Shown here: positions 44,880 to 55,529 of the stretch, in pieces
Layout of the letters: every line of letters begins with the position of its first letter
Position numbering within the stretch: the first letter of the stretch is position 1
Origin: Flexivirga alba
Lineage (GTDB): Bacteria > Actinomycetota > Actinomycetes > Actinomycetales > Dermatophilaceae
NCBI RefSeq assembly: GCF_042661025.1
Contig: NZ_JBHSWH010000001.1
Span: forward strand, 2,790,001-2,854,000
Direction: 5' to 3'
DNA: 64,000 nucleotides
Position numbers and translations under genes: made by a program
The notes under the pieces: model-generated
The model's database searches: none
What the model saw: only the letters and a program-made list of their open reading frames with translations
What the model was told of the DNA's origin: nothing

Positions 44880-46859
44880 ATGGCGCAAGATGGTCAGAGC
44901 CAGAACATTGACGCACTCATGGCGGAGTCCCGTACCTACCCGCCGGACCCTGCCTTCACCGAGCAGGCGAACGCCAAGCCGGGCTTCTACGACCAGGACC
45001 CGGACGAGTTCTGGGAGCGAGAAGGTCGTGAGCGGCTCAGCTGGTTCACCGACTTCACCACCCTCAAACAATGGGATCGGCCCTACGCCAAGTGGTACCT
45101 CGGCGGCAAGCTGAACGCCTGCTACAACTGCGTCGATCGGCACGTGGAGAACGGACTGGGAGACAAGGTCGCCTACTACTGGGAAGGCGAGCCGGTCGAT
45201 GACCGACTGACGATCACCTACGCCGACCTGCAGTCGCGAGTGGTGAAGGCTGCCAACGGTTTCAAGAGCCTCGGCATCGGCAAGGGCACCAAGGTCGCGG
45301 TCTATCTCGGCATGATCCCCGAGGCACCGGTGACGCTTCTGGCACTCGCCCGACTCGGCGCGCCGTTCACGTTCGTCTTCGGTGGTTTCTCCGCGACCGC
45401 GCTGGGCAGCCGCATGCAGGAGATGGAGTGCGAATACCTCATCACCCAGGACGCTGCGAACCGCAGGGGTAAGCCAGGGCCGTTGAAGCCGACCGCCGAC
45501 GAGGCCATGGACATGGCACCGACTGTGAAGACGTGCGTGACGGTCAACCGCACCGGCACCGAGGTCGACATGTTGGACGGCCGCGACCACTGGTGGAGTG
45601 ACGTCGTCGACGGACAGGACGACGACCCGAAGTCCTGCCCGTGTGAGCCGATGGACTCCGAGGACTTGTTCTTCCTGATGTTCTCCTCCGGCACGACCGG
45701 CAAGCCCAAGGGCATCCTGCACACCACCGCCGGATACCTCGCCGGCACGTCCACCACGCACCATTACGTGTTCGACATCAAGCCGGAGACCGTCTACTGG
45801 TGCGCCGCTGACATCGGCTGGATCACCGGACACAGCTACATCGTGTTCGGCCCACTGGTCAACGCCACGACCAGCGTGATGTACGAAGGCACTCCGGACT
45901 TCCCTGACAAGGCACGCTGGTGGGAGATCATCGAGCGCTACAAGGTCAACGTGCTCTACACCGCTCCCACGACGATCCGCACCCACATGAAGTGGGGCAC
46001 CGAGGCGCTGCAGAAGCATGACCTGTCGTCGCTGAAGATCCTGGGATCCGTGGGTGAGCCGATCAACCCGGAGGCATGGATCTGGTACCGCGACAACGTC
46101 GGCGGCGGCAAGTGCCCGGTGGTCGACACCTGGTGGCAGACCGAGAACGGCATGATCCTGGTGACGCCGCTGCCCGGCCTGACGACCCTGAAGCCGGGTT
46201 CGGCAACCCACCCCTTCATCGGCGTGAAGGCCGCGGTCTATGACGAGGCGGGCAAGGAGATCGCACCCGGGGACGGCGCGGGGTACATGGTCGTCAAGGA
46301 ACCGTGGCCGGCGATGTTCCGAGGTCTGCTCAACGACGACCAGCGTTTCAGGGAGACCTACTGGTCGACCTTCCCCGACGCCTATCTCGCGGGCGATGGC
46401 GCTCGCGTGGACGGCGACGGCGACTTCTGGTTGATGGGTCGCATCGACGACGTCATGAACGTCTCCGGTCACCGGTTGTCCACGATCGAGATCGAGTCCG
46501 CGCTCGTCAGCCACCCCGACGTGGCCCAGGCGGCCGTCGTCAGCCGTGCGGATGCGACCACCGGTCAGGCGATCGTCGCCTACGTGACGCTGAAGGATGG
46601 CGCCGAGGGGTCGCCCGAGAAGCTGACCGAGTTGCGTGACCACGTGGGCAAGGAGATCGGTCCGATCGCCAAGCCCGCCAACATCGTCTTCGCGGACTCG
46701 TTGCCGATGACGCGGTCCGGCAAGATCATGCGCCGCCTGCTGAAGGACGTCGCTGAGAACCGCGCGCTCGGCGACACCACGACGTTGGCCGACCCGTCCG
46801 TGGTCAACGAGATCAAGGAGCGCGCCGACTCCGAGAAGGACGCCGACAAGGAAGGCTGA
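44880..46859 (+). CDS. acs: Acetyl-CoA synthetase (AMP-forming)
   Basis: Acs converts acetate, ATP and CoA to acetyl-CoA. 659 residues, normal length. The AMP-binding loop is MFSSGTTGKPKGI, the acetate/ATP site WCAADIGWITGHSY, DTWWQTENG, MGRIDDVMNVSGHR, and the catalytic, acetylation-controlled lysine lies in MTRSGKIMRR near the end. An ACCACGA-like ribosome-binding site is weak, but AAGGAG lies about 5 bp upstream. It follows satP across a terminator, so it has its own promoter. Confidence 0.95.
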   Translation: MAQDGQSQNIDALMAESRTYPPDPAFTEQANAKPGFYDQDPDEFWEREGRERLSWFTDFTTLKQWDRPYAKWYLGGKLNACYNCVDRHVENGLGDKVAYYWEGEPVDDRLTITYADLQSRVVKAANGFKSLGIGKGTKVAVYLGMIPEAPVTLLALARLGAPFTFVFGGFSATALGSRMQEMECEYLITQDAANRRGKPGPLKPTADEAMDMAPTVKTCVTVNRTGTEVDMLDGRDHWWSDVVDGQDDDPKSCPCEPMDSEDLFFLMFSSGTTGKPKGILHTTAGYLAGTSTTHHYVFDIKPETVYWCAADIGWITGHSYIVFGPLVNATTSVMYEGTPDFPDKARWWEIIERYKVNVLYTAPTTIRTHMKWGTEALQKHDLSSLKILGSVGEPINPEAWIWYRDNVGGGKCPVVDTWWQTENGMILVTPLPGLTTLKPGSATHPFIGVKAAVYDEAGKEIAPGDGAGYMVVKEPWPAMFRGLLNDDQRFRETYWSTFPDAYLAGDGARVDGDGDFWLMGRIDDVMNVSGHRLSTIEIESALVSHPDVAQAAVVSRADATTGQAIVAYVTLKDGAEGSPEKLTELRDHVGKEIGPIAKPANIVFADSLPMTRSGKIMRRLLKDVAENRALGDTTTLADPSVVNEIKERADSEKDADKEG

Positions 46860-46880
46860 GTCGACAGTCCGGTGACGAGG

Positions 46881-46910
46881 CGGGTGGCCGGCGATTTCGC
46901 CGGCCACCCG
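46881..46910. terminator. Intrinsic terminator between acs and the mannosidase gene
   Basis: CGGGTGGCCGGCG (46881-46893) pairs with CGCCGGCCACCCG (46898-46910) around ATTT. It serves acs and could also stop the convergent gene. Confidence 0.88.
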
Positions 46911-46920
46911 TTCCTCGCGG

Positions 46921-47002
46921 ATCGAGTGTGGCGAGCTGCGCCCTGAGGAGCCCGTGAGGGACGAACGGGCGTCTCGAAGGGGGACGAGCCACGTATCGAG
47001 AT
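46921..47002. repeat. Non-coding segment resembling the 57.4-kb repeat words
   Basis: This stretch contains GCGTCTCGAAGGGGG and ACGTATCGAGATC. The former resembles GCGTCTCGAGGTCCCGCCC in the tandem repeat near 57.5 kb. It looks like a copy of a dispersed, non-coding repeat family; no gene is seen. Confidence 0.45.
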
Positions 47003-50000
47003 CTACCTGCGCAGTCGCACCGTCAGCAACTGAAAAGGCCTGAGCCGTATGCCGATCGAGCCGTCGTTCACCTCGAGCCCGTCCGGCTCCATCGCGTCCT
47101 CCAACAGATCCACCTGGCGCACCTCGCGGACGCCGAAGCTCGGCTCGAGGGTCGCCACGGTCCGCGCACCGCGGGGTTCGTAGAGACGCACGATCACGTC
47201 ACCAGAACCGTCCTCGGCGAGCTTGACCGCTTCCACAACGGCGCGACCATCGTGCACCCGCAGCAGCGGCTCGATCGATGATCCGGTCACCCGCCGCTCC
47301 GGCAGGTTGATCCGGTAGCCGGCTGCGACCGCGTCGATAACCTCGGGTGCCACCACCAGTGCGTAGCGGCGGTGGTGTCGCCCCTGGTCGGTCTCCGGGT
47401 CCGGGAAGCGCGGTGCCCGCAACAGCGACAACCGGATGGTCGAGAACGTCCCGCCGTGCGATGCCTCGTGACGGGTCACCTCGTGTCCGTAGGTCGCCGA
47501 ATTCACCACCGCCACACCAAATCCCGGCTCGGCGACGTGCACGAACCGGTGCGCGCACACCTCGAAGCGCGCGGCGTCCCAGCTGGTGTTGGTGTGGGTC
47601 GGCCGACGGAGGTGGCCGAATTGCGTCTCGTATGCCGCGTCGGTCGCGTGCACGTCGACCGGAAGCGCCACCTTGAGCACCGTCTCCCGCTCGTGCCAGT
47701 CGACGTCGACGCTGCAGTCCAACTGCCGCGCACCGGGTCGCAGCGTCATCGTTTGTATGGCGCTGGACCCGCCGAAGACACGCCTGACCGTGACGACCGC
47801 GGCACCGTCGTCACCGACATCAACCCGCAGGTCCGTCACAGCGTCGAGGTCGCGAACAGTGTTGCGGTAGAACTCATCCAGGTCCCAGGCGTCCCATTTG
47901 TTCGGGAAGTCCTGGTGCAGTTGCAGCAGGTTGCCCCGCTCACCGGCTGGTATGACGTCTCGACCGCTGGACAGGTCGACCAGCGAGCTCACGTGCCCAT
48001 GCACATCGAGCGTCACCCGAAGCACCTCGCTGGTCAGGATCACCTGACCGTCGATGTGCTCAACGACGACGGCCGGCCCCGCCGCAGCGACCGCTCCGCC
48101 GCCCAACGACGGCGCTGCATGATCGTCGAAAGGTGTTGCATTCACTGCAATTTCGGCATCACCCGACCCTGCGAGCAGAGCGAGGCGGCCTGTGATCAGC
48201 TCCTCGAGCTCGGCCTCCACGGCCGTGTAGTTCTCGGCAGCCTCGCGGTGCACCCATGCGATGGAGCTGCCCGGCAGGATGTCGTGGAACTGTTGCAGCA
48301 GAACGACTTTCCACAGGCGGGTCAGTTGTTCCGCCGGGTAGTCCGCAAGCCCGCGAACCGCGGCCGTCGTGGCCCACAACTCCGCCTCGCGCAACAGGTG
48401 CTCGCAGCGCCGGTTGCCCTCTTTGGTGCGCGCCTGGCTGGTGTAGGTGCCACGGTGCATTTCCAAATAGAGCTCACCGACCCAGACCGGTGCATCGGGA
48501 TAGTCCGCCTCTGCTGCGGCGAAGAACTGCGACGGTGTCTCGATGGCCACGCGTGGCGAGCCGGCCAGATCGGCGGTCCGTGCCGCACGCTGCAACATCT
48601 CGCGAGTGGGTCCGCCGCCGCCGTCGCCATACCCGAACGGCACGAGGGAGCGGTTGGTCGCACCCTTGTCGCGGAAATTCGTTGCGGCGTGGGCAAGTTC
48701 GCGTCCGGTCAGCTCGGCGGTGTAGGTGTCGACCGGCGGGAAGTGGGTGAAGACCCGGGTGCCGTCGATGCCCTCCCATTGGAACGTGTGGTGCGGGAAG
48801 ACGTTCTGCTGGTTCCAGCTGATCTTCTGGGTCAGGAAGTGCGTGCACCCGGCCTGCCGGACGATCTGCGGCAGCGCGGCGGAGTAGCCGAACGAGTCCG
48901 GCAACCACACCTCGCGACAGGTGATGCCGAACTTCTCGCGGAAGTATCGCTGGCCGAGCAGGAACTGTCGGGCCATCGCCTCGCCGCCGACCATGTTGGT
49001 GTCGGACTCGACCCACATGCCGCCGGTCGGCACGAAACGCCCGGCAGCAACGTGCTGCGCCAGCCGCTCGAAGACCTCCGGCCGGTGCTCCTCCAGCCAT
49101 TCGTACTGCTGCGCGCTCGACATCGCATAGATCAGCTCGGAGTGCTCATCCAGCAACTGCGTCACGTTGGCGACCGTCCGTGCCACCTTGCGCACGGTCT
49201 CCCGGACGGGCCACAGCCACGCCGAGTCGATGTGCGCGTGCCCGATCGCACTGATGCGGTGCGCGGTGTCGGACCCGTGCCGCGCCAGCAACGCCGCCAG
49301 CTGCTTTCGCGCGGCGCTCGCGGTTCCGGAGACATCGGCCAGGTCGAGGCGGTCCAGCCCTCGCTCCAGCCCAAGCAGCAACTCGGCCCGCCAGCCGTCG
49401 TCGGTCGGTAGCTCGCGCATCAGGCCGTCGAGTACGTCGAAGTCCGCGGCCAGCTCCCAGACGGCGGTGTCACGCACGCAGGTCTCGGCACGTGCGAGCC
49501 GATAGAGCGGCTGATCGCCTGCGGTCGCCTTCTCGCCGAGGCCGGTCGGCAGGAACGGGTGCGGTTGCAGCACCAGGGGATTGGCGGCTGCCTCGACATA
49601 CAGGTCGACCTCTGCGCCTGGCGCCACCGGGATCCAGCCGTTCATCGGGTTGAGGCCCTTCACCACACTGCCGTCCGGCCGGTAGGCAAGGCCCTCGGCC
49701 TGGAACCCGGGGAGTGCGGCGACCAGCCGAGGTCGACCACCACCTCGTGTGGTCCCGCATCGTCGGCCGGTGGCACGGTGCCGGTCAGGTGGAACCAGAA
49801 CGTACCCCACGCTGGCCCCCATGGGTCGCCGACGGTGAACGGCTCGTATGACGCGCGGATTGCTTCGGCCGGTGGGACTGGCTCACCCTGGCCGCCACCG
49901 ACATGCCAGGCCTCTACCTGCAGCGGCGCAACCGGGCGGTGCACCGCCGGCCGGATCCGCTCGGTCAGAACACGCGAGACGCGGTCCTCGATCAGCCGTC

Positions 50001-50013
50001 GTCGATCATGCAC
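47003..50013 (-). CDS. Alpha-mannosidase, GH38 (one-base frameshift)
   Basis: A large GH38 retaining alpha-mannosidase of about 1,003 residues, cytoplasmic (no signal). The N-terminal sandwich domain (VEAWHVGGGQGEPVPP) is in one frame from GTG 50013, which has AGGAG eight bases upstream. A base is missing near 49720, and ALPGFQAEGLAYRPDG continues. Catalytic-domain motifs are GHAHIDSAWLWPV (zinc ligands), AMSSAQQYEWL and WLPDSFGYSAALPQ with the nucleophile aspartate. The C-terminal beta domains follow. The span is one short of a codon multiple. It probably trims mannose-containing oligosaccharides after import. Confidence 0.9.
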
Positions 50014-50241
50014 GCTGCGTAACTCCTGGGGACAGAGGCAATGGTTCCTGCCAACGTAGTTGACCCCCGACGGTCCGCAGGCCGAGTGCGTCCGACGACC
50101 CGCGGGTGCGTGCGAACGGCGCCGCGTATGGCAGGATCTACCGACCGCTACAAATGCCCCGTCCGGGTTCTTGCGCCCGCTGCGCATTTGCGTGTGTCGC
50201 CCGAAGAAGACTGATTCCAGCATCTACCGGAGGCTGCGCCG

Positions 50242-50972
50242 ATGACCGACCTGTCCGTCCACTCCGAAGCCCCCAGCGGGTCATGCTCAAGCTTTCCGGG
50301 GAAGTCTTCGGTGGTGGCAAGATCGGGCTGGACCCCGATGTCGTGCGCGGTGTCGCCGAGCAGATCGCTGCCGCTGCGAACAATGGCGTGCAGATCGCGA
50401 TCGTCGTCGGCGGTGGCAACTTCTTCCGCGGCGCCGAGCTGCAGCAGCGCGGCATGGACCGCACCCGAGCCGACTACATGGGCATGCTCGGCACGGTCAT
50501 GAACTGCCTGGCGCTGCAGGACTTCCTGGAGAAGGAAGACATCGACACCCGCGTCCAGACCGCCATCACGATGGGTCAGGTCGCCGAGCCCTACATCCCG
50601 CGGCGCGCCATGCGGCACCTCGAGAAGGGCCGAGTCGTCATCTTCGGCGCCGGCGCCGGTATGCCGTTCTTCTCCACCGACACCGTCAGCGCGCAGCGCG
50701 CCCTGGAGATCCGGTGCGACATCGTGCTCATCGCCAAGAACGGCGTGGACGGCGTCTACACGGCCGACCCGAAGGTCGACCCGACGGCCACCAAGCTCGA
50801 CGCCGTCACCTTCGCCGACGCACTGGCCAAGAACCTGCGGATCGTCGACGCGGCCGCGTTCAGCCTCTGCATGGACAACGACCTGCCGATGCGCGTCTTC
50901 GGTATGCAGGGGCCGGGCAACATCACCCGCGCGCTGCAGGGTGAGAAGATCGGCACACTCGTAAGTGCCTGA
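50242..50972 (+). CDS. pyrH: UMP kinase (one-base frameshift)
   Basis: PyrH phosphorylates UMP to UDP. MTDLSVHSEAP is in one frame, then a base is missing in the C run 50270-50274 and the gene continues QRVMLKLSGEVFGG. VVGGGNFFRGAELQQRGMDR, the UMP-binding RRAMRHLEKGRVVIF and GAGAGMPFFSTDT follow, and NGVDGVYTADPKVDP is typical. The span is 731 nt, one short of a codon multiple (243 residues after repair). Because pyrH is essential, the break is almost surely an error. Confidence 0.95.
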
Positions 50973-51028
50973 ATAGACTCGGCACGGCATAACCCAATCA
51001 CCGCAGAACGTAGAGAAGGTCAGCAACC

Positions 51029-51595
51029 ATGGACGGCAGCATCGACGACACCCTGCTCGAGGCCGAGGTGAAGATGGAGAAGGCGATCGAGGTCGCCAAG
51101 GAGGACTTCTCCGCCATCCGCACCGGCCGCGCCAACGCCGCGATGTTCAACAAGCTGACGGTCGACTACTACGGCGCGCCGACCCCGCTGCAGCAGCTGG
51201 CCTCCTTCCAGACGCCCGAGGCGCGGACCGTCCTCATCCAGCCGTTCGACAAGGGCGCGATGGCGGGCATCGAGAAGTCGCTGCGCGAGAGCGACCTGGG
51301 CGTCAACCCCAGCAACGACGGCAACCTCATCCGGGTCGTGCTGCCCGCGCTGACCGAGGAGCGTCGTCGTGACTACATCAAGCTCGCCCGGACCAAGGGT
51401 GAAGACGCCAAGGTGTCGATCCGCAACATCCGCCGCAAGGCCAAGGAAGACATCGACCGCGCGGTCAAGGACGGCGACATCGGCGAGGACGAAGGCTCCC
51501 GGCACGAGAAGGAGCTGGAGTCGACCACCAAGAAGCACGTGGATGTCGTCGACGAACTCCTCAAGGGCAAGGAGGCCGAGCTCCTCGAGGTCTGA
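51029..51595 (+). CDS. frr: Ribosome recycling factor
   Basis: RRF releases ribosomes from mRNA with EF-G. 188 residues, matching family length, with the three-helix bundle motifs EDFSAIRTGRANAAMFNKL and LTEERRRDYIKLARTKGED plus the small beta domain (YYGAPTPLQQLA). It follows pyrH at 56 bp, the standard order. Confidence 0.97.
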   Translation: MDGSIDDTLLEAEVKMEKAIEVAKEDFSAIRTGRANAAMFNKLTVDYYGAPTPLQQLASFQTPEARTVLIQPFDKGAMAGIEKSLRESDLGVNPSNDGNLIRVVLPALTEERRRDYIKLARTKGEDAKVSIRNIRRKAKEDIDRAVKDGDIGEDEGSRHEKELESTTKKHVDVVDELLKGKEAELLEV

Positions 51596-51617
51596 GGCCC
51601 GCTCGCAACCACCGCAG

Positions 51618-52517
51618 ATGTCTGAGCCCCATTCACGTCGGGCAGCCCGGAAAGCGCGCACGGAGCCCACACCGGCCCCCGCCGCTCCTGCTGCCCACAA
51701 CCCGACCCCGCGCGCCGGCCGTAACCTCTACGCCGCGATCGGGGTCGGTGTGCTGCTCGGGGCCATCGTGGTGCTCAGCCTGTTCGTCCGGAAAGAACTC
51801 TTCGTCGCTGTCGCGATGGCTGCGGCGGTCATCGGCTGCGTCGAGATGCTGCGTGCGATGGCGCACGGCGACCTGCACCCGCCGGCCATTCCAACGCTCG
51901 CGTCAGCGGCAGCACTGCCGCTGGTCGCCTACCTCTGGGGCGCCACCGCGCTGGCCTTCGCGGCCGTCTTCGCCGTCCTGCTGATCGTCGTATGGCGCTC
52001 GCTCGGCCACGCCGAAGGGATGCCCGCGGACATAGCCGGCGGTGCGCTGACGACGCTCTATGTGCCCGCGCTCGTCGGCTTCGCGATGCTGCTGCTCGCG
52101 GCGGACGACGGCCCGCAGCGGATCGTCGTCTTCATCGTGGTGACCATCTGCAGCGACATCGGCGGCTACATCGTCGGGGTTATCGCCGGCAAGCACCCGA
52201 TGGCCCCCAGCGTCTCGCCGAAGAAGTCCTGGGAGGGCTTCGCCGGCTCTGCGACCGCATGCGTCGTCGGCGGCAGCCTCAGCGTGGTGCTGCTGCTCGA
52301 CGGTCGCTGGTGGGTCGGCGCACTCCTCGGGGCGCTCGCGGTGGTGGCGGCCACCGTCGGCGACCTGTGCGAGTCGATGATCAAGCGCGATCTCGGCATC
52401 AAGGACATGAGCAACCTGATCCCCGGCCACGGCGGGCTGATGGACCGGCTGGACTCCCTGCTGGTCGTCGTCCCGGTCGCATGGGCCATCCTGACCCCAT
52501 TGGTGGCGGTGAAATGA
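51618..52517 (+). CDS. cdsA: Phosphatidate cytidylyltransferase
   Basis: CdsA makes CDP-diacylglycerol from phosphatidic acid and CTP. 299 residues with a 40-residue basic, proline-rich N-terminus and about eight membrane segments. The signature appears as SVSPKKSWEGFAG and, near the end, KRDLGIKDMSNLIPGHGGLMDRLDS. ATG 51618 lies 22 bp after the frr stop. Confidence 0.95.
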   Translation: MSEPHSRRAARKARTEPTPAPAAPAAHNPTPRAGRNLYAAIGVGVLLGAIVVLSLFVRKELFVAVAMAAAVIGCVEMLRAMAHGDLHPPAIPTLASAAALPLVAYLWGATALAFAAVFAVLLIVVWRSLGHAEGMPADIAGGALTTLYVPALVGFAMLLLAADDGPQRIVVFIVVTICSDIGGYIVGVIAGKHPMAPSVSPKKSWEGFAGSATACVVGGSLSVVLLLDGRWWVGALLGALAVVAATVGDLCESMIKRDLGIKDMSNLIPGHGGLMDRLDSLLVVVPVAWAILTPLVAVK

Positions 52518-52520
52518 CGA

Positions 52521-53683
52521 ATGACTGATCTACCCACTCCTTCGACCAAGAAGCCCGTTCCCGGCCAGCTGACCTTCGCTGCGCCGCGCCGCGGAAGCCG
52601 CCGCAGCACCTGGCCGACTTCGACGAGGCCGGCCGCAAGGCTGCGGTGGAAGCCCTGGGACACAAGGGTTTTCGCGCGAAGCAGCTGTCGACTCACTACT
52701 TCGAGCACTTCGTCGACGACCCCGAGCAGATGTCCGACCTGCCGGCCGCGGGCCGAGCCGAGCTGGTCGACGCGATGCTGCCGAAGCTGCTGACCTCGGT
52801 GCGCACGCTGAACGCCGACGACGGTCGCACCGTCAAGCAGGTATGGCGCCTGTTCGACGGTGCCCTGGTGGAGTCGGTGCTGATGCGCTACCCGGGCAGG
52901 GTGACGATGTGCATCTCCAGCCAGGCCGGCTGCGGCATGAACTGCCCGTTCTGTGCCACCGGGCAGGAGGGCCTGACCCGCAACCTGACGACCGCCGAGA
53001 TCGTCGGTCAGGTCGTGGCGGGTGCCCGCATGCTGCGCGAGGGTGCTGTTGCCGGCGGCGACGACGAGTCACGCGAGACGCCGTTGCGCGTCTCCAACGT
53101 CGTCTTCATGGGCATGGGTGAGGCCCTCGCCAACTACCGGCAGGCGATCAACGCCATACATCGGCTCGTCGACCCGGCACCTGCGGGCCTCGGTATGTCG
53201 GCCCGGCACGTGACGATGTCGACGGTGGGACTCGTGCCGGCTATCGACAAGCTTGCGGCAGAAGGAATTCCGGTCACGTTGGCATTGTCGCTGCACGCGC
53301 CGGACGACGAGCTGCGCAACGAACTCGTCCCGATCAATACGCGTTGGACCGTCGACGAGGCGCTCGACGCGGCATACCGCTACTACGAGAAGACGGGGCG
53401 GCGCGTGTCGATCGAATACGCGCTGATCAAGGACATGAACGACCACGCGTGGCGCGCCGACCTCCTCGGCCAGAAGCTGCGCGCCCGCGGCAAGGGCTGG
53501 GTCCACGTCAACCCGATCCCGCTCAACCCGACGCCCGGCTCCAAGTGGACCGCTTCCCGAAAGGGCGTCGAGCAGCAGTTCGTCGAGCGGCTGCGCGCCC
53601 ACGGCATACCCACCACGGTCCGGGACACCCGCGGGTCGGACATCGACGGCGCGTGTGGCCAGCTCGCCGCCTCGACCGCCTGA
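52521..53683 (+). CDS. rlmN: 23S rRNA/tRNA adenine-C2 methyltransferase RlmN (one-base frameshift)
   Basis: Radical-SAM enzyme methylating A2503 of 23S rRNA and A37 of some tRNAs. MTDLPTPSTKKPVPGQLTF is in one frame. A base is missing near 52593-52596, after which KPPQHLADFDEAGRKAAVEAL continues. The iron-sulfur cluster motif is CGMNCPFCATG, with VFMGMGEALANY and ALSLHAPDD following, and a resolving cysteine near the end in DIDGACGQL. The 1,163-nt span is one short of a codon multiple, giving 387 residues after repair. It starts three bases after the cdsA stop. Confidence 0.93.
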
Positions 53684-53692
53684 CCGAGGTCC

Positions 53693-54535
53693 GTGAGTCC
53701 GATGCCGAATCTGATGCTGAACTGGCGCCAGGCACTCGCTGTCGGGCTGGTGCTCGCGGCCCTCTGGCCGGTGCTGCGACGTCGCCGGCCGGGCATCGCG
53801 ACCTTCTGCCGGGAGGGCGCGATCATCGCGTTCCTCTTCGCGTTCTGGCAGATCCTGCAGCAGGTCACCTCGAACGACGGCGGTGACGCGGTCGGGCGTG
53901 CGCACTGGATCGAGCGCGTGCAGTCGGCGATGTTCTTTCCGAACGAACGCAGCGTGCAGAACCTCATCCTTGGCCACGACACGATCGTGAAGTTGGCCAA
54001 CCTCTTCTACGCCAGCATGCATTTCACCGGCATGGGGATCTTCCTGGTGTGGTTGTACTTTCGGCATCGTGACAGCTATCCCGCGGTCCGCACTACGGTC
54101 GCGCTCAGCACTCTCGGGTGCTTCTTCGTGCAGTTCCTGGCCGTCGCTCCGCCCCGGTTGCTGCCTGGGTATGTCGACACGGCGGAGCTCTACGGGCAGT
54201 CGGTCTACAACGCCGGCTTCTCGGTCGACAACTTCGGTGCGATGCCCTCGGTGCACGTGCTCTTCGCCGCCGTGGTCGGGTGGTATTCCTGGCGGGTCAG
54301 CACGTCACACTGGCGGTGGATCGGCCCGGCACACTTCGTGGTGACCGTGTTCGTGGTCGTTGCGACAGCCAACCACTGGTGGCTGGACGGCGTGGTCGCG
54401 ATCGCGATCCTGGTCGTCGCGGCGTGGCTGCGCCGTGGCGTCCTCGCGCTGATCGACCGCTGGCGTATGACGCCACCGGCGCCACACGGGGCGTCGGTGG
54501 GCACCGACGCGAAGGTGCCGGCTACTGCTCCTTGA
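53693..54535 (+). CDS. PAP2-superfamily membrane protein (inositolphosphotransferase-like)
   Basis: A 280-residue protein with about six membrane segments. The PAP2 active-site boxes are seen as AMPSVHVLFA and ANHWWLDGV; the family acts as lipid phosphatase or phosphotransferase (Aur1/Ipt1-like). It begins nine bases after the rlmN stop with GTG, and its 3' end overlaps the convergent LuxR gene by 14 bp. The lipid substrate is unknown. Confidence 0.8.
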   Translation: MSPMPNLMLNWRQALAVGLVLAALWPVLRRRRPGIATFCREGAIIAFLFAFWQILQQVTSNDGGDAVGRAHWIERVQSAMFFPNERSVQNLILGHDTIVKLANLFYASMHFTGMGIFLVWLYFRHRDSYPAVRTTVALSTLGCFFVQFLAVAPPRLLPGYVDTAELYGQSVYNAGFSVDNFGAMPSVHVLFAAVVGWYSWRVSTSHWRWIGPAHFVVTVFVVVATANHWWLDGVVAIAILVVAAWLRRGVLALIDRWRMTPPAPHGASVGTDAKVPATAP

Positions 54536-55529
54536 GCGTCGCCGACGGGTGGATCGACCCGATGATGTAGGGAATCGCGGAGCGCTGGGAGATGCCCAGC
54601 TTGCGCAGCACGTTGCCGACGTGGACCTTGACGGTCTTCTCCGAGATGAACAAGCGGGTCGCCAGCTGCCGGTTGGACAATCCGTCGACCGCGATGAGCA
54701 TTGCGATCTCCAGCTCTCGGGTGGTCAGGCCGGCGGTGATGTCCTTCGGTGTCGTCTGCTCGATGCGGACCGTCTGCATGGCGTCGGCGAGCCGCAGGTG
54801 TAGCCGCTCGCCAGAGGCGCGGGCCTCGTCCAGGGCACTGCGTTGTTCGACGAGCTCTGCCGTGTCCGGTAGCTCGATCGCGTGCAACGCCAGTCGCATT
54901 CGTTCGAGTTCGGCGGTCAGGGTGCGCAACATCTCGGCTTCGTCCCGAGGCTGGGTGCTGTCCAACTCGGGGTAGAGCTCGTAGAGCCCCAAGTCGTCGG
55001 CGAAGCTGCGGTCCTGCGTCATCTCCCACACCAGCGCACGACCGAGCCACTCCATCGCGCGGGCCGTCTCGCCGTCGAAGGTGTCCGCAGTGGAGTTCTC
55101 GACACACATCATGCCGAGGATCTCGCCGGACTCCGGGTGCCTCAGGGGCACCACGAGGACGTCGAGAATCGGACGCCCGGAACTCCAGCCCATCCGGGCG
55201 CGTCGTCCGTCGTCCTGCTTGTAGCGATACTGCTGGCCGGTCGAGCGGATGTATTCCGACAGGCCGTTGGGGCCGAACTGCTGCACGTCCGCGCTCAGGA
55301 ACTGTTTGTTGTCAACGCAATACGGGATCGACAGCGTGGTCGGACCGATGTAGTGACCGATGTAGAAGGTGTCCACCTGGGTCAGTGCGCACATCGCCGC
55401 GCGACAGGCGGCATACCGCGTGATCATGTCTCCGCGATCGCAGAAGCGCAGCCGCCGGTCCGCCGCGCGCAGCACGGAGACCGCGAACGGCGAGAAGCTC
55501 TCGGCCGAGTGTGCGCGGGCATCGGTCAC
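54522..55529 (-). CDS. GAF-domain LuxR-family transcriptional regulator
   Basis: A 335-residue regulator. The N-terminal 165 residues look like a GAF sensor (FYIGHYIGPTTLSIPYCVDN, ILDVLVVPLRHPESGEILGMMCVENS). A central helical linker is followed by a LuxR helix-turn-helix, GLTTRELEIAMLIAVDGLSNRQLATRLFISEKTVKVH in overlapping parts near residues 265-320. The GTG start overlaps the stop of the upstream LOG-family gene, so both are one operon. The signal and targets are unknown. Confidence 0.85.
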   Translation of the reverse strand: MTDARAHSAESFSPFAVSVLRAADRRLRFCDRGDMITRYAACRAAMCALTQVDTFYIGHYIGPTTLSIPYCVDNKQFLSADVQQFGPNGLSEYIRSTGQQYRYKQDDGRRARMGWSSGRPILDVLVVPLRHPESGEILGMMCVENSTADTFDGETARAMEWLGRALVWEMTQDRSFADDLGLYELYPELDSTQPRDEAEMLRTLTAELERMRLALHAIELPDTAELVEQRSALDEARASGERLHLRLADAMQTVRIEQTTPKDITAGLTTRELEIAMLIAVDGLSNRQLATRLFISEKTVKVHVGNVLRKLGISQRSAIPYIIGSIHPSATLKEQ

